Part shown: positions 7,425-14,781 of the stretch, piece by piece
Layout: every line of letters begins with the position of its first letter
Position numbering within the stretch: position 1 is the first letter of the stretch
Assembly (NCBI GenBank): GCA_947502765.1
Contig: CANNBA010000020.1
Span: forward strand, 1 to 21,011
Length of the DNA stretch: 21,011 nt
Direction of reading: 5' to 3'
DNA from: BACL11 sp945865535
GTDB lineage: Bacteria; Bacteroidota; Bacteroidia; Flavobacteriales; BACL11
Notes under the pieces: generated by a model
What the model was told of the DNA's origin: nothing
What the model saw: only the letters and a program-made list of their open reading frames with translations
Databases searched by the model: none
Made by a program: the position numbers and the translations under genes

Positions 7425-8576
7425 TTGAAAAAATTAAAAAAGAATAAAAAAAAGTCAAGTTTTAGAAAGTTTGCGCTTGCATATTCTGTAATCGCAATTT
7501 TATCAGCAGGATTATTATCTTACGGATTGTATTCAAGAGTATATATGCCTAATATTTTGTTTGCTAAAGATACTACTGAAACGTACATTTATATACCTAC
7601 AAATGCTGATTTTTTACAAGTTGTTGATACTCTTAATGCAAATGGCTTACTCATAAATGTCAATTCTTTTGAGTGGCTTGCAAAACAAAAAAATTACCAT
7701 ACAAATATTAAGCCAGGAAGGTATAAAATCGATAGAGCCTTAAATAATAATCAATTGGTTAATTTATTGCGCTCTGGAAAACAAACTCCAATTAAAGTTG
7801 CTTTTCATAATTTAAGGACAAAAGAAGATTTAGTGGGTAAGATTGCAAGTCAAATAGAGGCTGATTCTGCTTCAATTTTAAAACACATTACAAAAGTTAT
7901 TTTTAAGCAGAAACCATTATTAATGGATAGTGCTATCTACCTTGATTTAACTAAAGATAATGTAGCTTGTCTTTTCTTACCAAATACTTATGAGTTTTAT
8001 TGGAATACTTCTGCTGAAGAATTTGTAAACAGAATGTTAAAAGAGCATGCTGTTTTTTGGAATGATAGCAGAAAGAAAAAGGCAACTCGTTTAAAACTCA
8101 ATTTGTTTGAGGTTACAATACTGGCTTCAATAGTTGAAAAAGAGCAAAGTATTAGATTGGACGAACGTCCAGATATTGCAGGACTGTATTTAAATAGAAT
8201 CAGAAAAGGAATGTTATTGCAATCGGATCCAACTGTTATTTTTGCCATAGGTGATTTTTCTATCAAAAGGGTATTGAATAAACATTTAGAAATAGATTCT
8301 CCATACAATACATATATTTATACTGGCTTGCCTCCTGGCCCAATTTGTTTACCATCACTTAATGCTATTAATGCCGTTTTAAATGCTAACCAAAATGATT
8401 ATTTGTTTATGTGTGCTAAAGAGGATTTTTCGGGCTACCATAATTTTGCACAAACTTACCAAGAGCACAATATACATGCAAATAAATACAGAAATACATT
8501 AGATTCGCTTGCAAAAAGAAGTACATTAGATTCCCTTAAAAACAAAAGTACATTAGATTCGCTTAAAATTAAATGA
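7425..8576 (+). CDS. mltG: Endolytic murein transglycosylase (MltG/YceG family)
   Basis: The 383-residue protein uses a TTG start directly abutting the preceding TAA. This start is needed to include the membrane anchor (KFALAYSVIAILSAGLLSYGLY, about 15-36), since the next ATG lies inside the mature part. The YceG signatures are present: LASIVEKEQ (233-241, with the catalytic Glu), GMLLQSDPTVIFA, SPYNTYIYTGLPPGPI and FSGYHNFAQTYQEH. MltG cleaves nascent glycan strands at the inner membrane and helps set their length. The protein ends in a charged tail of three near-identical 9-residue units (N/S-TLDSL...), not part of the family domain. The stop overlaps the next gene by 4 nt (ATGA). Confidence 0.93.
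   Translation: MKKLKKNKKKSSFRKFALAYSVIAILSAGLLSYGLYSRVYMPNILFAKDTTETYIYIPTNADFLQVVDTLNANGLLINVNSFEWLAKQKNYHTNIKPGRYKIDRALNNNQLVNLLRSGKQTPIKVAFHNLRTKEDLVGKIASQIEADSASILKHITKVIFKQKPLLMDSAIYLDLTKDNVACLFLPNTYEFYWNTSAEEFVNRMLKEHAVFWNDSRKKKATRLKLNLFEVTILASIVEKEQSIRLDERPDIAGLYLNRIRKGMLLQSDPTVIFAIGDFSIKRVLNKHLEIDSPYNTYIYTGLPPGPICLPSLNAINAVLNANQNDYLFMCAKEDFSGYHNFAQTYQEHNIHANKYRNTLDSLAKRSTLDSLKNKSTLDSLKIK
8493..8573 (+). repeat. Three 27-bp tandem repeats at the 3' end of mltG
   Basis: Units 8493-8519, 8520-8546 and 8547-8573 each encode a 9-residue unit with the core TLDSL. Every unit shares ACATTAGATTC plus C or G and CTT, so the array is recent. It forms the extreme C-terminus of MltG and runs to the start codon of the next gene. 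Confidence 0.9.
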
Positions 8577-9973
8577 CAAAAATAAAATTTGGTACAGACG
8601 GTTGGAGAGCAATAATTGCACAGGAATATACCACTGATAATGTAGCTAGAGTAAGTATTGCAGTTGCTGATTGGCTGAATGAAAAATATAAAAATCCATC
8701 AGTAGTAATTGGACATGATTGCCGTTTTGCTGGAGAGCTTTTTGCCCAAACAACTTCAAAGGTCTTAGCGAGTAAGGGTATTTTAGTAAAATTAGCTAAA
8801 GGATTTGTTTCAACCCCTATGGTTTCCTTAGGTGTGGTTAAAGAAAAAGCAAATTTAGGAATCGTTATTACGGCTTCTCATAATCCACCAAGCTATAATG
8901 GTTATAAATTAAAAGGAGATTTTGGGGGCCCATTACTGCAAGCGGATATCACTGATGTAGAAAGGAGAATTCCAGAAATAAACTCTGTAGATTATACTGC
9001 TATTTTAATAGAAGATTTAGTGGCTAAGGGAAAAGTGATTTATGTTGATTTGGAAGATATGTATTGCAAGCATGCTGAGGCTTATTTTGATTTAGATGCT
9101 ATTAGAAATTCAACTATGAATTTTGCTTATGACGCTATGTATGGAGCGGGAATGAATGCAGTAAAAAGGTTGCTACCAAATGCTACACTTTTGCATTGTG
9201 AAAATAATCCTGGATTTTTAGGCACTGCTCCTGAACCTATTCACAGAAACTTACAAGAGTTTTCGGATTTGATGAAAAATAATGCTTTGGATTGTGGGCT
9301 TGCTACTGATGGTGATGCGGATAGAATTGGGCTTTATGACAGTAAGGGAAACTTTATTGATTCCCATCATATTATTTTATTATTGATCCATTATTTAGTC
9401 AAATATAAAGGTATGAAAGGCAAAGTAGTTACTGCTTTTTCTTGCTCAGTTAAAGTGGAGCAAATGTGTAACTATTATGGTTTAGATCAAGAAACAGTTC
9501 AAATTGGTTTTAAACATATTGCAGGTAAAATGGTTACTGAGGATGTGCTTTTGGGAGGAGAGGAATCTGGTGGTATTGCCACTGCAGGTCATATTCCTGA
9601 GCGTGATGGAATTTGGATAGGATTAATCTTGTTTGAGTTTATGGCTAAATCAGGTAAATCATTAGAAAATTTAATTACTGAAGTGTATGAAATAGTAGGT
9701 CCTTTTGCATTTGAGCGTAGTGATTTACATATTGATAATGATAAAAAACTTAAAATAATTGAGGATTGTAAGTCAGGAAAATTCACAAAATTTGGTAAAT
9801 ATGAGGTGGAAAGAGTCGCAACTACTGATGGGTTTAAATTCTTTTTTGATGCCGATACTTGGCTGATGATTCGTCCCTCAGGTACTGAGCCAGTTCTAAG
9901 AACTTATGCTGAGGCTAATACTCAGAAAAAAGTATTTGATATTTTGGCTGCTTGTAAGGTGACTATCTTATAG
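8573..9973 (+). CDS. Phosphoglucomutase/phosphomannomutase family protein
   Basis: The 466-residue protein has all four alpha-D-phosphohexomutase motifs. The phosphoserine loop TASHNP is at 100-105 (Ser102), the metal loop DGDADR at 246-251, the sugar-binding loop GGEESGG at 328-334, and the phosphate-binding loop RPSGTEP at 434-440. The N-terminus FGTDGWRA is typical of the family. It interconverts hexose-1- and hexose-6-phosphates (glucose and/or mannose, possibly glucosamine). The exact substrate cannot be decided by eye. In this operon it could feed nucleotide-sugar or envelope glycan synthesis. It overlaps mltG by 4 nt, and its stop abuts the next ATG. Confidence 0.93.
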   Translation: MTKIKFGTDGWRAIIAQEYTTDNVARVSIAVADWLNEKYKNPSVVIGHDCRFAGELFAQTTSKVLASKGILVKLAKGFVSTPMVSLGVVKEKANLGIVITASHNPPSYNGYKLKGDFGGPLLQADITDVERRIPEINSVDYTAILIEDLVAKGKVIYVDLEDMYCKHAEAYFDLDAIRNSTMNFAYDAMYGAGMNAVKRLLPNATLLHCENNPGFLGTAPEPIHRNLQEFSDLMKNNALDCGLATDGDADRIGLYDSKGNFIDSHHIILLLIHYLVKYKGMKGKVVTAFSCSVKVEQMCNYYGLDQETVQIGFKHIAGKMVTEDVLLGGEESGGIATAGHIPERDGIWIGLILFEFMAKSGKSLENLITEVYEIVGPFAFERSDLHIDNDKKLKIIEDCKSGKFTKFGKYEVERVATTDGFKFFFDADTWLMIRPSGTEPVLRTYAEANTQKKVFDILAACKVTIL

Positions 9974-10876
9974 ATGAAATTTGTATTTCTGATATTATTT
10001 TCCTTTTCACTTTTTCAAATTAATGCACAGGATTGGGATGTTCTCAAGCTTAGTAATGAAGCTTTGGAAACTGATGAATCTTACTCATTAAAGAAAAGAA
10101 AGAAAATACTTTTAATTTCTGAAGCCAGCGCATATACCATTTCATTAGTGGGGTTAAATCAACTTTGGTATGCAGATTATTCTAGAAGCAATTTCCATTT
10201 CATTAATGATAATGGAGAGTGGCTACAAATGGATAAAATGGGCCATATGTCAGTTTCATATTACTCAGGAGTTGCAGGAATTAAAGCTTATGAGTGGGCA
10301 GGATTCAGTAGAAAACAAGCTATTTGGTATGGAGGTATGACGGGCTCTTTTTTTCTAACAATCATTGAAATCTTAGATGGTCATTCTGCTGATTGGGGAG
10401 CTTCATCTGGTGATTTGATAGCAAATACAACAGGTTCACTTTTAGCTATTGGACAAGCTTTGCAATGGGATGAGCAAAGAATACAATTAAAATACAGTTA
10501 TAGCCCTACAAAATGGGGAGCAGAGAATCCTGAACAATTAGGAGGAAATCATTTAGAAAGAGGATTAAAAGATTATAATGGACAAACATACTGGATGTCA
10601 TTTAATTTAAAATCCCTGATGCAAATTGAAAATGAAAATTTTCCAAGTTGGCTAAGTTTAGCCTTAGGCTATGGTGGCGATTCTATGATACCTCATACTA
10701 CTGAGAAGGCGTATAGGCAGTATTATCTATCAGTTGATTTTGATTTAAATAAGATTAAGACAAAAAACAAAACTGTTAATGCTGTATTACACACTTTTGG
10801 ATTTTTAAAATTTCCAGCTCCAACACTTGAGTTTAGTAAGGGAAGGAATATTTCCTTTCACCCAATTTATTACTAA
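9974..10876 (+). CDS. DUF2279 family envelope protein
   Basis: The 300-residue protein has a Sec signal peptide (MKFVFLILFSFSLFQINA, cleavage before Gln19). The central region has the DUF2279 features: MDKMGHMSVSYYSG (about 77-90), AYEWAGFSRKQAIWYGG and a conserved EILDGHSADWGASSGDLIAN (about 132-151). His, Asp and Gly residues recur in these segments. The C-terminal third reads like beta-strands (YYLSVDFDLNKI, with a final aromatic YY), suggesting an outer-membrane association. The family has no experimentally assigned function that I know of. It starts directly after the mutase stop and shares one base with the Smr gene start (TAATG). Confidence 0.85.
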   Translation: MKFVFLILFSFSLFQINAQDWDVLKLSNEALETDESYSLKKRKKILLISEASAYTISLVGLNQLWYADYSRSNFHFINDNGEWLQMDKMGHMSVSYYSGVAGIKAYEWAGFSRKQAIWYGGMTGSFFLTIIEILDGHSADWGASSGDLIANTTGSLLAIGQALQWDEQRIQLKYSYSPTKWGAENPEQLGGNHLERGLKDYNGQTYWMSFNLKSLMQIENENFPSWLSLALGYGGDSMIPHTTEKAYRQYYLSVDFDLNKIKTKNKTVNAVLHTFGFLKFPAPTLEFSKGRNISFHPIYY

Positions 10877-11382
10877 TGTTATTTGTTGTAGGAGATAAAA
10901 TTCTTTTCAAGAAAGAGAATATGAAAGGAGAAATTATAAGAATAAACTCTCCATACAAAGTTACTGTGCTCTCTATAGAAGGTTTTGAAATCCATGTTTC
11001 TGTAAAAGATTTGGTAAAGATTGAAAAAGGTACAGATAAGGTAACTTCTTATGGCCAAAATTTGTATTCTAAAGATTCTAATTTCAAGATTCAAAAATCA
11101 CAAAAGCAACAAAGAAGTCAAAAAACCTTAAAAGTTGATTTACATATAGAACTATTGAGATCAAATTATCAGTATTTGGATAATTTTGAAATTGTTCAGA
11201 TACAATTAAATGAATGTCATAACAAGATTGAAAAATGCTTAAATAGTAAGATTACCAAATTAGAGATTATACACGGTATTGGGGAAGGAATTCTTAAAAA
11301 TGAAGTCCATGCTATTTTAAGAAGTTACAATCTTAGATTTTACCTTACAATAGACGGTGGTGCTACTGAAGTGTACTTTTAA
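10876..11382 (+). CDS. Smr-domain protein (short DUF2027/Smr type)
   Basis: The 168-residue protein has an N-terminal small beta domain (VGDKILFKKENMKGEIIRI..., 1-50), resembling the DUF2027-type leader of Bacteroidota Smr proteins. A charged linker follows (about 51-84), then a C-terminal Smr domain with DLH (88-90), HGIGEGIL (133-140) and GGATEVYF (161-168). Smr domains bind or nick branched nucleic acids or RNA. Whether this one is a nuclease is unknown. It is shorter than the ~340-residue Bacteroidota homologues I know. It ends the seven-gene cluster, and its stop overlaps the stop of the convergent thioredoxin-like gene by 3 nt or less. Confidence 0.88.
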   Translation: MLFVVGDKILFKKENMKGEIIRINSPYKVTVLSIEGFEIHVSVKDLVKIEKGTDKVTSYGQNLYSKDSNFKIQKSQKQQRSQKTLKVDLHIELLRSNYQYLDNFEIVQIQLNECHNKIEKCLNSKITKLEIIHGIGEGILKNEVHAILRSYNLRFYLTIDGGATEVYF

Positions 11383-12860
11383 ATTTTCGCTAATCTACTA
11401 AGGATTTCTGCAATTTGAGTGTGAGAAATTCTTTTAGCAATAATCTTTTTTTCTTTGTCTAAAAGATAAATTACTGGAGTAGAGTAGATGTCGTATTTAT
11501 CTCTCCAATCACTACTTGCGACAGGGTTACCTTCTGCATCATGGTTTATGTCAGCAACATTTATCCATTCTCCTATTTTTTGATCATTGATAAACTTTTT
11601 CCATTCTTTTTTATCAAACTCAGTAGCTACTGCAAAAGTTTTAATATCGCATCCAGCTGCAATTAAAGAATCTACATCATGCTTAATTTTTGGCATTTCT
11701 TTCTTGCAATGTCCACAAGTAGGGCCAAAAAATACCAATACTGTATAATCTGCATTGATTTCATTAAGAGTATGAACAATTCCTAAGGTATCTTGCATAA
11801 ATGGTCTTCCATAAAAATCATAGAATTCAGCCGCTTTTCTACCAATTAAGTTAGGTGCAATTTTTTGTGCTCTATCTGCAATTTTTACTAGTTCTGTTGA
11901 ATCTACCCAATTGCATTGATTGGTAATATAATATTTTTCAACCATATGCACAAAAACAGCATCCATACCCATAATTTTAGAACGCTCATAAGTAGAGGTT
12001 ATGTAAGAAACTACATATTGAAAAACAACCTCATTTGCTCTCGCATTTTTTACTAAAATATCTGCCGAAATATTAATTGAATCAGGATGTTTGGCAGTAA
12101 GCTTTTCGAGATACTGATCCATTTTACTAAAGAAAATAGGAGTTCTTAGCATTCTTTCATCAGAGAAATCAATATTATCCCAAAAATGTTTTTTGTAAAA
12201 AAGGTAAGAGAAATTTTTATCAGGATTTCCAGTGCTATCTAGTGGAGCTTCAGGGATTTCTACTTCAGTAGTTGCCATTATAATCTTTGAGAAAAATTTA
12301 TCAGCATTTTTGCTTAAGAAATTGGTGCGATATGCTTTTACCTTTTCATCAATTTCTTGGGCTTTTACTTGCAAGTCTTTTTTTGCATCTCCCTGAGCAG
12401 TTTCTAATTGTTTTCTAATAGGAGTTACTTGTTTTTGCATCTCAGTTATAAAGTTTAAATACTCATAAAAAGGAGGATTCTCCTTGGAGCTTTTAAAAGT
12501 CATTGCTCCCACTAAATCGTCTAATTTTGTTGAAAATGAGAAATTCTGCTCAGAAACAATAAGATCAAAGTATTTGCTTTCAGAAAGCACTACCAAATAC
12601 ATACCTCCTTTTAATTCTTTATTGCCTGAAAAAGTAAATTTACCATTTATTACATCAGCAGTATCTGTTGCATATTGTTTTCCTCCAAAATAATAAGCAA
12701 GCATTACAGTAGAATCCTTTAGTCCAATTACTTCACCACTAATTTTATAATTTTTTTTTGATTTATTATTGTTTGTTTTTTGTTGGTTGTTAAACATATT
12801 TTGTGAAAAACCTAAAAATGTTAAGCTGCAAAACAGTAAAAGTGTGGTTGCTTTTTTCAT
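11379..12860 (-). CDS. Periplasmic TlpA/ResA-like thioredoxin protein with DUF4369 and DUF5106 regions
   Basis: The 493-residue protein is exported (MKKATTLLLFCSLTFLGFSQ). Residues about 38-115 form a DUF4369-type beta domain (YKISGEVIGLKDSTVMLAYY). About 125-350 is a helical DUF5106-like segment. About 345-493 is a TlpA-like thioredoxin domain with active site CGHC (382-385, in FFGPTCGHCKKEMP) and a YSTPVIYLLD cis-Pro region. It probably reduces disulfides in the periplasm, for example in cytochrome c maturation or envelope protein repair, which would suit the multihaem cytochrome encoded 4 kb away. That functional link is inference. A clear promoter precedes it. It is convergent with the Smr gene, with overlapping ends. 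Confidence 0.9.
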   Translation of the reverse strand: MKKATTLLLFCSLTFLGFSQNMFNNQQKTNNNKSKKNYKISGEVIGLKDSTVMLAYYFGGKQYATDTADVINGKFTFSGNKELKGGMYLVVLSESKYFDLIVSEQNFSFSTKLDDLVGAMTFKSSKENPPFYEYLNFITEMQKQVTPIRKQLETAQGDAKKDLQVKAQEIDEKVKAYRTNFLSKNADKFFSKIIMATTEVEIPEAPLDSTGNPDKNFSYLFYKKHFWDNIDFSDERMLRTPIFFSKMDQYLEKLTAKHPDSINISADILVKNARANEVVFQYVVSYITSTYERSKIMGMDAVFVHMVEKYYITNQCNWVDSTELVKIADRAQKIAPNLIGRKAAEFYDFYGRPFMQDTLGIVHTLNEINADYTVLVFFGPTCGHCKKEMPKIKHDVDSLIAAGCDIKTFAVATEFDKKEWKKFINDQKIGEWINVADINHDAEGNPVASSDWRDKYDIYSTPVIYLLDKEKKIIAKRISHTQIAEILSRLAKI

Positions 12861-12879
12861 AGTTTTTTTATTTGGAATG

Positions 12880-12909
12880 CAAAATTAAAAATCATAACGA
12901 AAGGTGCAA
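12880..12909 (-). promoter_or_regulatory. Promoter of the TlpA-like gene
   Basis: On the - strand, TTG (12909-12907), 19 nt, then TAATTTTG (12887-12880) is an exact match to TTG...TAnnTTTG. The predicted leader is about 15 nt. The box lies in the 53-nt gap after the EamA gene, so the two - strand genes are probably separate units. Confidence 0.6.
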
Positions 12910-12913
12910 CTAA

Positions 12914-13789
12914 CTATTGCTTATTTTTTAAATATCCTTCAAGAAAAACAACTCCAATAATAATTGTGCTACCAATGTAGAATGAGCTGCTCATAAGTTC
13001 CTTATCTCCAAAAATGAGTAGCGCTAGTACAATACTATAAATGGGTTCTAAATTAATAGCCATAATTAGGGAATATGGCGTGATGTGTCGCATTATTTCA
13101 GTCATCCAAACAAAAATCATTGCTGTACAAAGGACTGCTAGTATAATAAGGTAATAAAAATCAGCGATTGATATTGAAGAAGTGAAAACAGTAAAATCTT
13201 GCTGAAACAAGAACAAGCAACTAATAAATAATACTCCAGAGAACATCTCAATCATTGTGATTTGTGCAGCTCCAACGGTTTTAATGTATTTTGCATTAAA
13301 TAAGGTAAATAAAGTACCTAAAAAAGCAGATGCAATACCATAGATGTAACCCCAGAGATATTGAGTATCCGTTCCCATTACAAAAGCAAGAGCTAATACA
13401 ACAATCACTCCCATAATTACTTCATAAGCTAATAATTTTCTTTTGAAGAAAATAGGTTCAATCAGAGCTGAAAATAGTGAAGAGGTAGATAGACAAACTA
13501 CCGCAACCGATACGGTAGAAACTTTTATAGATTCAAAAAAGCACAGCCAATGTATAGCAACTAAAGTACCTACTGCTAATAGTCCAAAAAAGTCTTTTTT
13601 GCTAACTGAAAAAAGTTGTTTTTTAAAAAGCAAGAAAAGAGCTAAACTCAGGCAAGCAAATACCATTCTGTACCATACCAAATAAGTAGCATCTAAGGAA
13701 ATTAGTTTTCCAAGAATCCCAGTGAAGCCTAGTATCACCACCATTAGATGAAGGGAGGTTAGCTTATACTTTTGCAGTAGTTGATACAT
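12914..13789 (-). CDS. EamA (DMT superfamily) transporter
   Basis: The protein has 291 residues from the ATG at 13789 (MYQLLQKYKLTSLHLMVV). An in-frame ATG at 13879 would add 30 residues but would run into yaaA on the other strand, so the inner start is preferred. Ten membrane segments are arranged as two EamA halves: the first has FTGILGKLIS and YLVWYRMVFACLSLALFLLF, the second has YIYGIASAFLGTLFTLFNA and PYSLIMAINLEPIYSIVLALLIF. The ...NLEPIYSIVLAL... segment is typical of RhaT/EamA drug/metabolite transporters. The substrate is unknown. Family members export amino acids or other small metabolites across the inner membrane. It is divergent from yaaA with only 31 nt between start codons. Confidence 0.9.
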   Translation of the reverse strand: MYQLLQKYKLTSLHLMVVILGFTGILGKLISLDATYLVWYRMVFACLSLALFLLFKKQLFSVSKKDFFGLLAVGTLVAIHWLCFFESIKVSTVSVAVVCLSTSSLFSALIEPIFFKRKLLAYEVIMGVIVVLALAFVMGTDTQYLWGYIYGIASAFLGTLFTLFNAKYIKTVGAAQITMIEMFSGVLFISCLFLFQQDFTVFTSSISIADFYYLIILAVLCTAMIFVWMTEIMRHITPYSLIMAINLEPIYSIVLALLIFGDKELMSSSFYIGSTIIIGVVFLEGYLKNKQ

Positions 13790-13813
13790 TTTTAATAATT
13801 TTGCGCAAAAATA
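13771..13813. promoter_or_regulatory. Overlapping divergent promoters of yaaA and the EamA gene with a 12-bp palindrome
   Basis: The + strand shows TTTG (13771-13774), 21 nt, then TAATTTTG (13796-13803) for yaaA. The - strand shows TATTTTTG (13813-13806) for the transporter. The two -7 boxes meet at the perfect palindrome TTTTGCGCAAAA (13799-13810). A polymerase bound at one would cover the other, and a dimeric regulator could bind the palindrome. Predicted leaders are about 10 nt each. Confidence 0.5.
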
Positions 13814-13820
13814 CACAAGA

Positions 13821-14564
13821 ATGAAGATAATTATTTCTCCTGCTAAGAAATTAACTACCGAAAAGATGAGTATTAGCAATGCTTCAGAAATTCAGTTTTC
13901 TAATGAAGCTAAATATCTAGTGGAGCAATTAAAAACCTATTCAGTAAAAGATATAAAAAAATTGATGGGATTGAGTGATAGTTTAGCAAAATTGAATCAC
14001 GAAAGATTTCAGAAATGGGATTTGAAGTCTAAAGATGTGAATCCGGCAATTTATATGTTTCAAGGAGATGTTTATAAAGGATTAAAAGCAGCCCAATTTT
14101 CACAAGATGAGTTGGTTTTTGCCCAAGATAATTTAAGAATTATTTCAGGATTATATGGCTTACTTAAACCCTTAGATTTAGTTTTTCCATATCGATTAGA
14201 GATGGGCACTACTATGCAAACCAAAAATGGAAATAACTTATATGAATTTTGGGGTGATAAATTAAGAAAATCATTATTGTCCCAGATGCAAGACAAAGAG
14301 GTGCTAGTGAATCTTGCTTCTAATGAATACAGTAAGGTTTTACAAATGAATCATTTTACTAAGCCTATTATTACCCCAGTTTTTAAAGATTATAAAAATG
14401 GAAAGTTAAAAGTGATTTCATTTTTTGCAAAAAAAGCAAGAGGGGAAATGGCAAACTTTATTATTACAAATAAAATTACACAAGCTGGGGATTTAAAATT
14501 GTTTACTAATGAGGGTTATAAATTCTCTGATGAAAATAAGGGAGAAATTCTATTTATCAGATAA
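13821..14564 (+). CDS. yaaA: Peroxide stress protein YaaA (UPF0246/DUF328)
   Basis: The 247-residue cytoplasmic protein begins with the family signature MKIIISPAKKL. It carries LMGLSDSLAKLNHERFQKW (about 44-62), the conserved FQGDVYKGL, ISGLYGLLKPLDL and YRLEMG, then LVNLASNEYSKVL and FFAKKARGEMANFI. YaaA family proteins reduce oxidative DNA and protein damage by limiting free intracellular iron during peroxide stress, and a DNA-binding role has also been described. The length is close to the usual ~250-258. The accessory cassette island begins right after its TAA: the next bases are GTTATGCGC, a cassette-start-like sequence. It may therefore mark the boundary between core and variable DNA. 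Confidence 0.95.
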   Translation: MKIIISPAKKLTTEKMSISNASEIQFSNEAKYLVEQLKTYSVKDIKKLMGLSDSLAKLNHERFQKWDLKSKDVNPAIYMFQGDVYKGLKAAQFSQDELVFAQDNLRIISGLYGLLKPLDLVFPYRLEMGTTMQTKNGNNLYEFWGDKLRKSLLSQMQDKEVLVNLASNEYSKVLQMNHFTKPIITPVFKDYKNGKLKVISFFAKKARGEMANFIITNKITQAGDLKLFTNEGYKFSDENKGEILFIR

Positions 14565-14704
14565 GTTATGCGCTAATTATTTGATTTTTTGCGGGGTTTT
14601 TAAATAATCATTTTAAAAGTCATATATTTGCTACAATTAAAAACTTACAATAATGTAAAATAATAGTCCACTTTGTTTTTTGTATTATTGCACATAACCA
14701 ACTG
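14565..14704 (+). mobile_element. Gene-less cassette-like segment with collapsed attC (candidate cassette A)
   Basis: This ~139-bp stretch starts with GTTATGCGC directly after the yaaA stop and ends with GCACATAAC (14690-14698), only 5 nt before the R' box (GTTAGCA, 14704) of cassette B. The two ends are reverse complements except for one G/T-type mismatch, as expected of one cassette's R' and R''. However, the long hairpin arms of an attC are missing: R'' and R' are separated by just CAACT. There is no ORF of note. A TATATTTG box at 14623-14630 could act as a promoter for the downstream cassette genes. Its cassette identity is inferred. Confidence 0.4.
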
Positions 14705-14781
14705 TTAGCACTCATTTTATGACGACAGTTTTCCATAGACAATTTTTCGTTCAGACTAATAATTTAATAATCATTTTAAAA
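14603..14781 (+). repeat. 16-bp direct repeat flanking the first cassette junction
   Basis: AATAATCATTTTAAAA occurs at 14603-14618 and again at 14766-14781, 163 bp apart. One copy is in the gene-less segment and the other directly upstream of the M23 gene start. It may reflect a small duplication or a shared regulatory site. Confidence 0.6.
14623..14630 (+). promoter_or_regulatory. Possible -7 element upstream of the cassette array
   Basis: TATATTTG is an exact TAnnTTTG match lying 5' of the first cassette gene, but no TTG occurs at the proper distance upstream. If active it would drive the M23 gene, like the common promoter of an integron. Confidence 0.3.

Noticed and set aside
13790..13879. 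30-residue upstream extension of the EamA transporter
   Set aside because: It would overlap the first 59 nt of yaaA and its promoter. The inner ATG at 13789 gives the normal family N-terminus.
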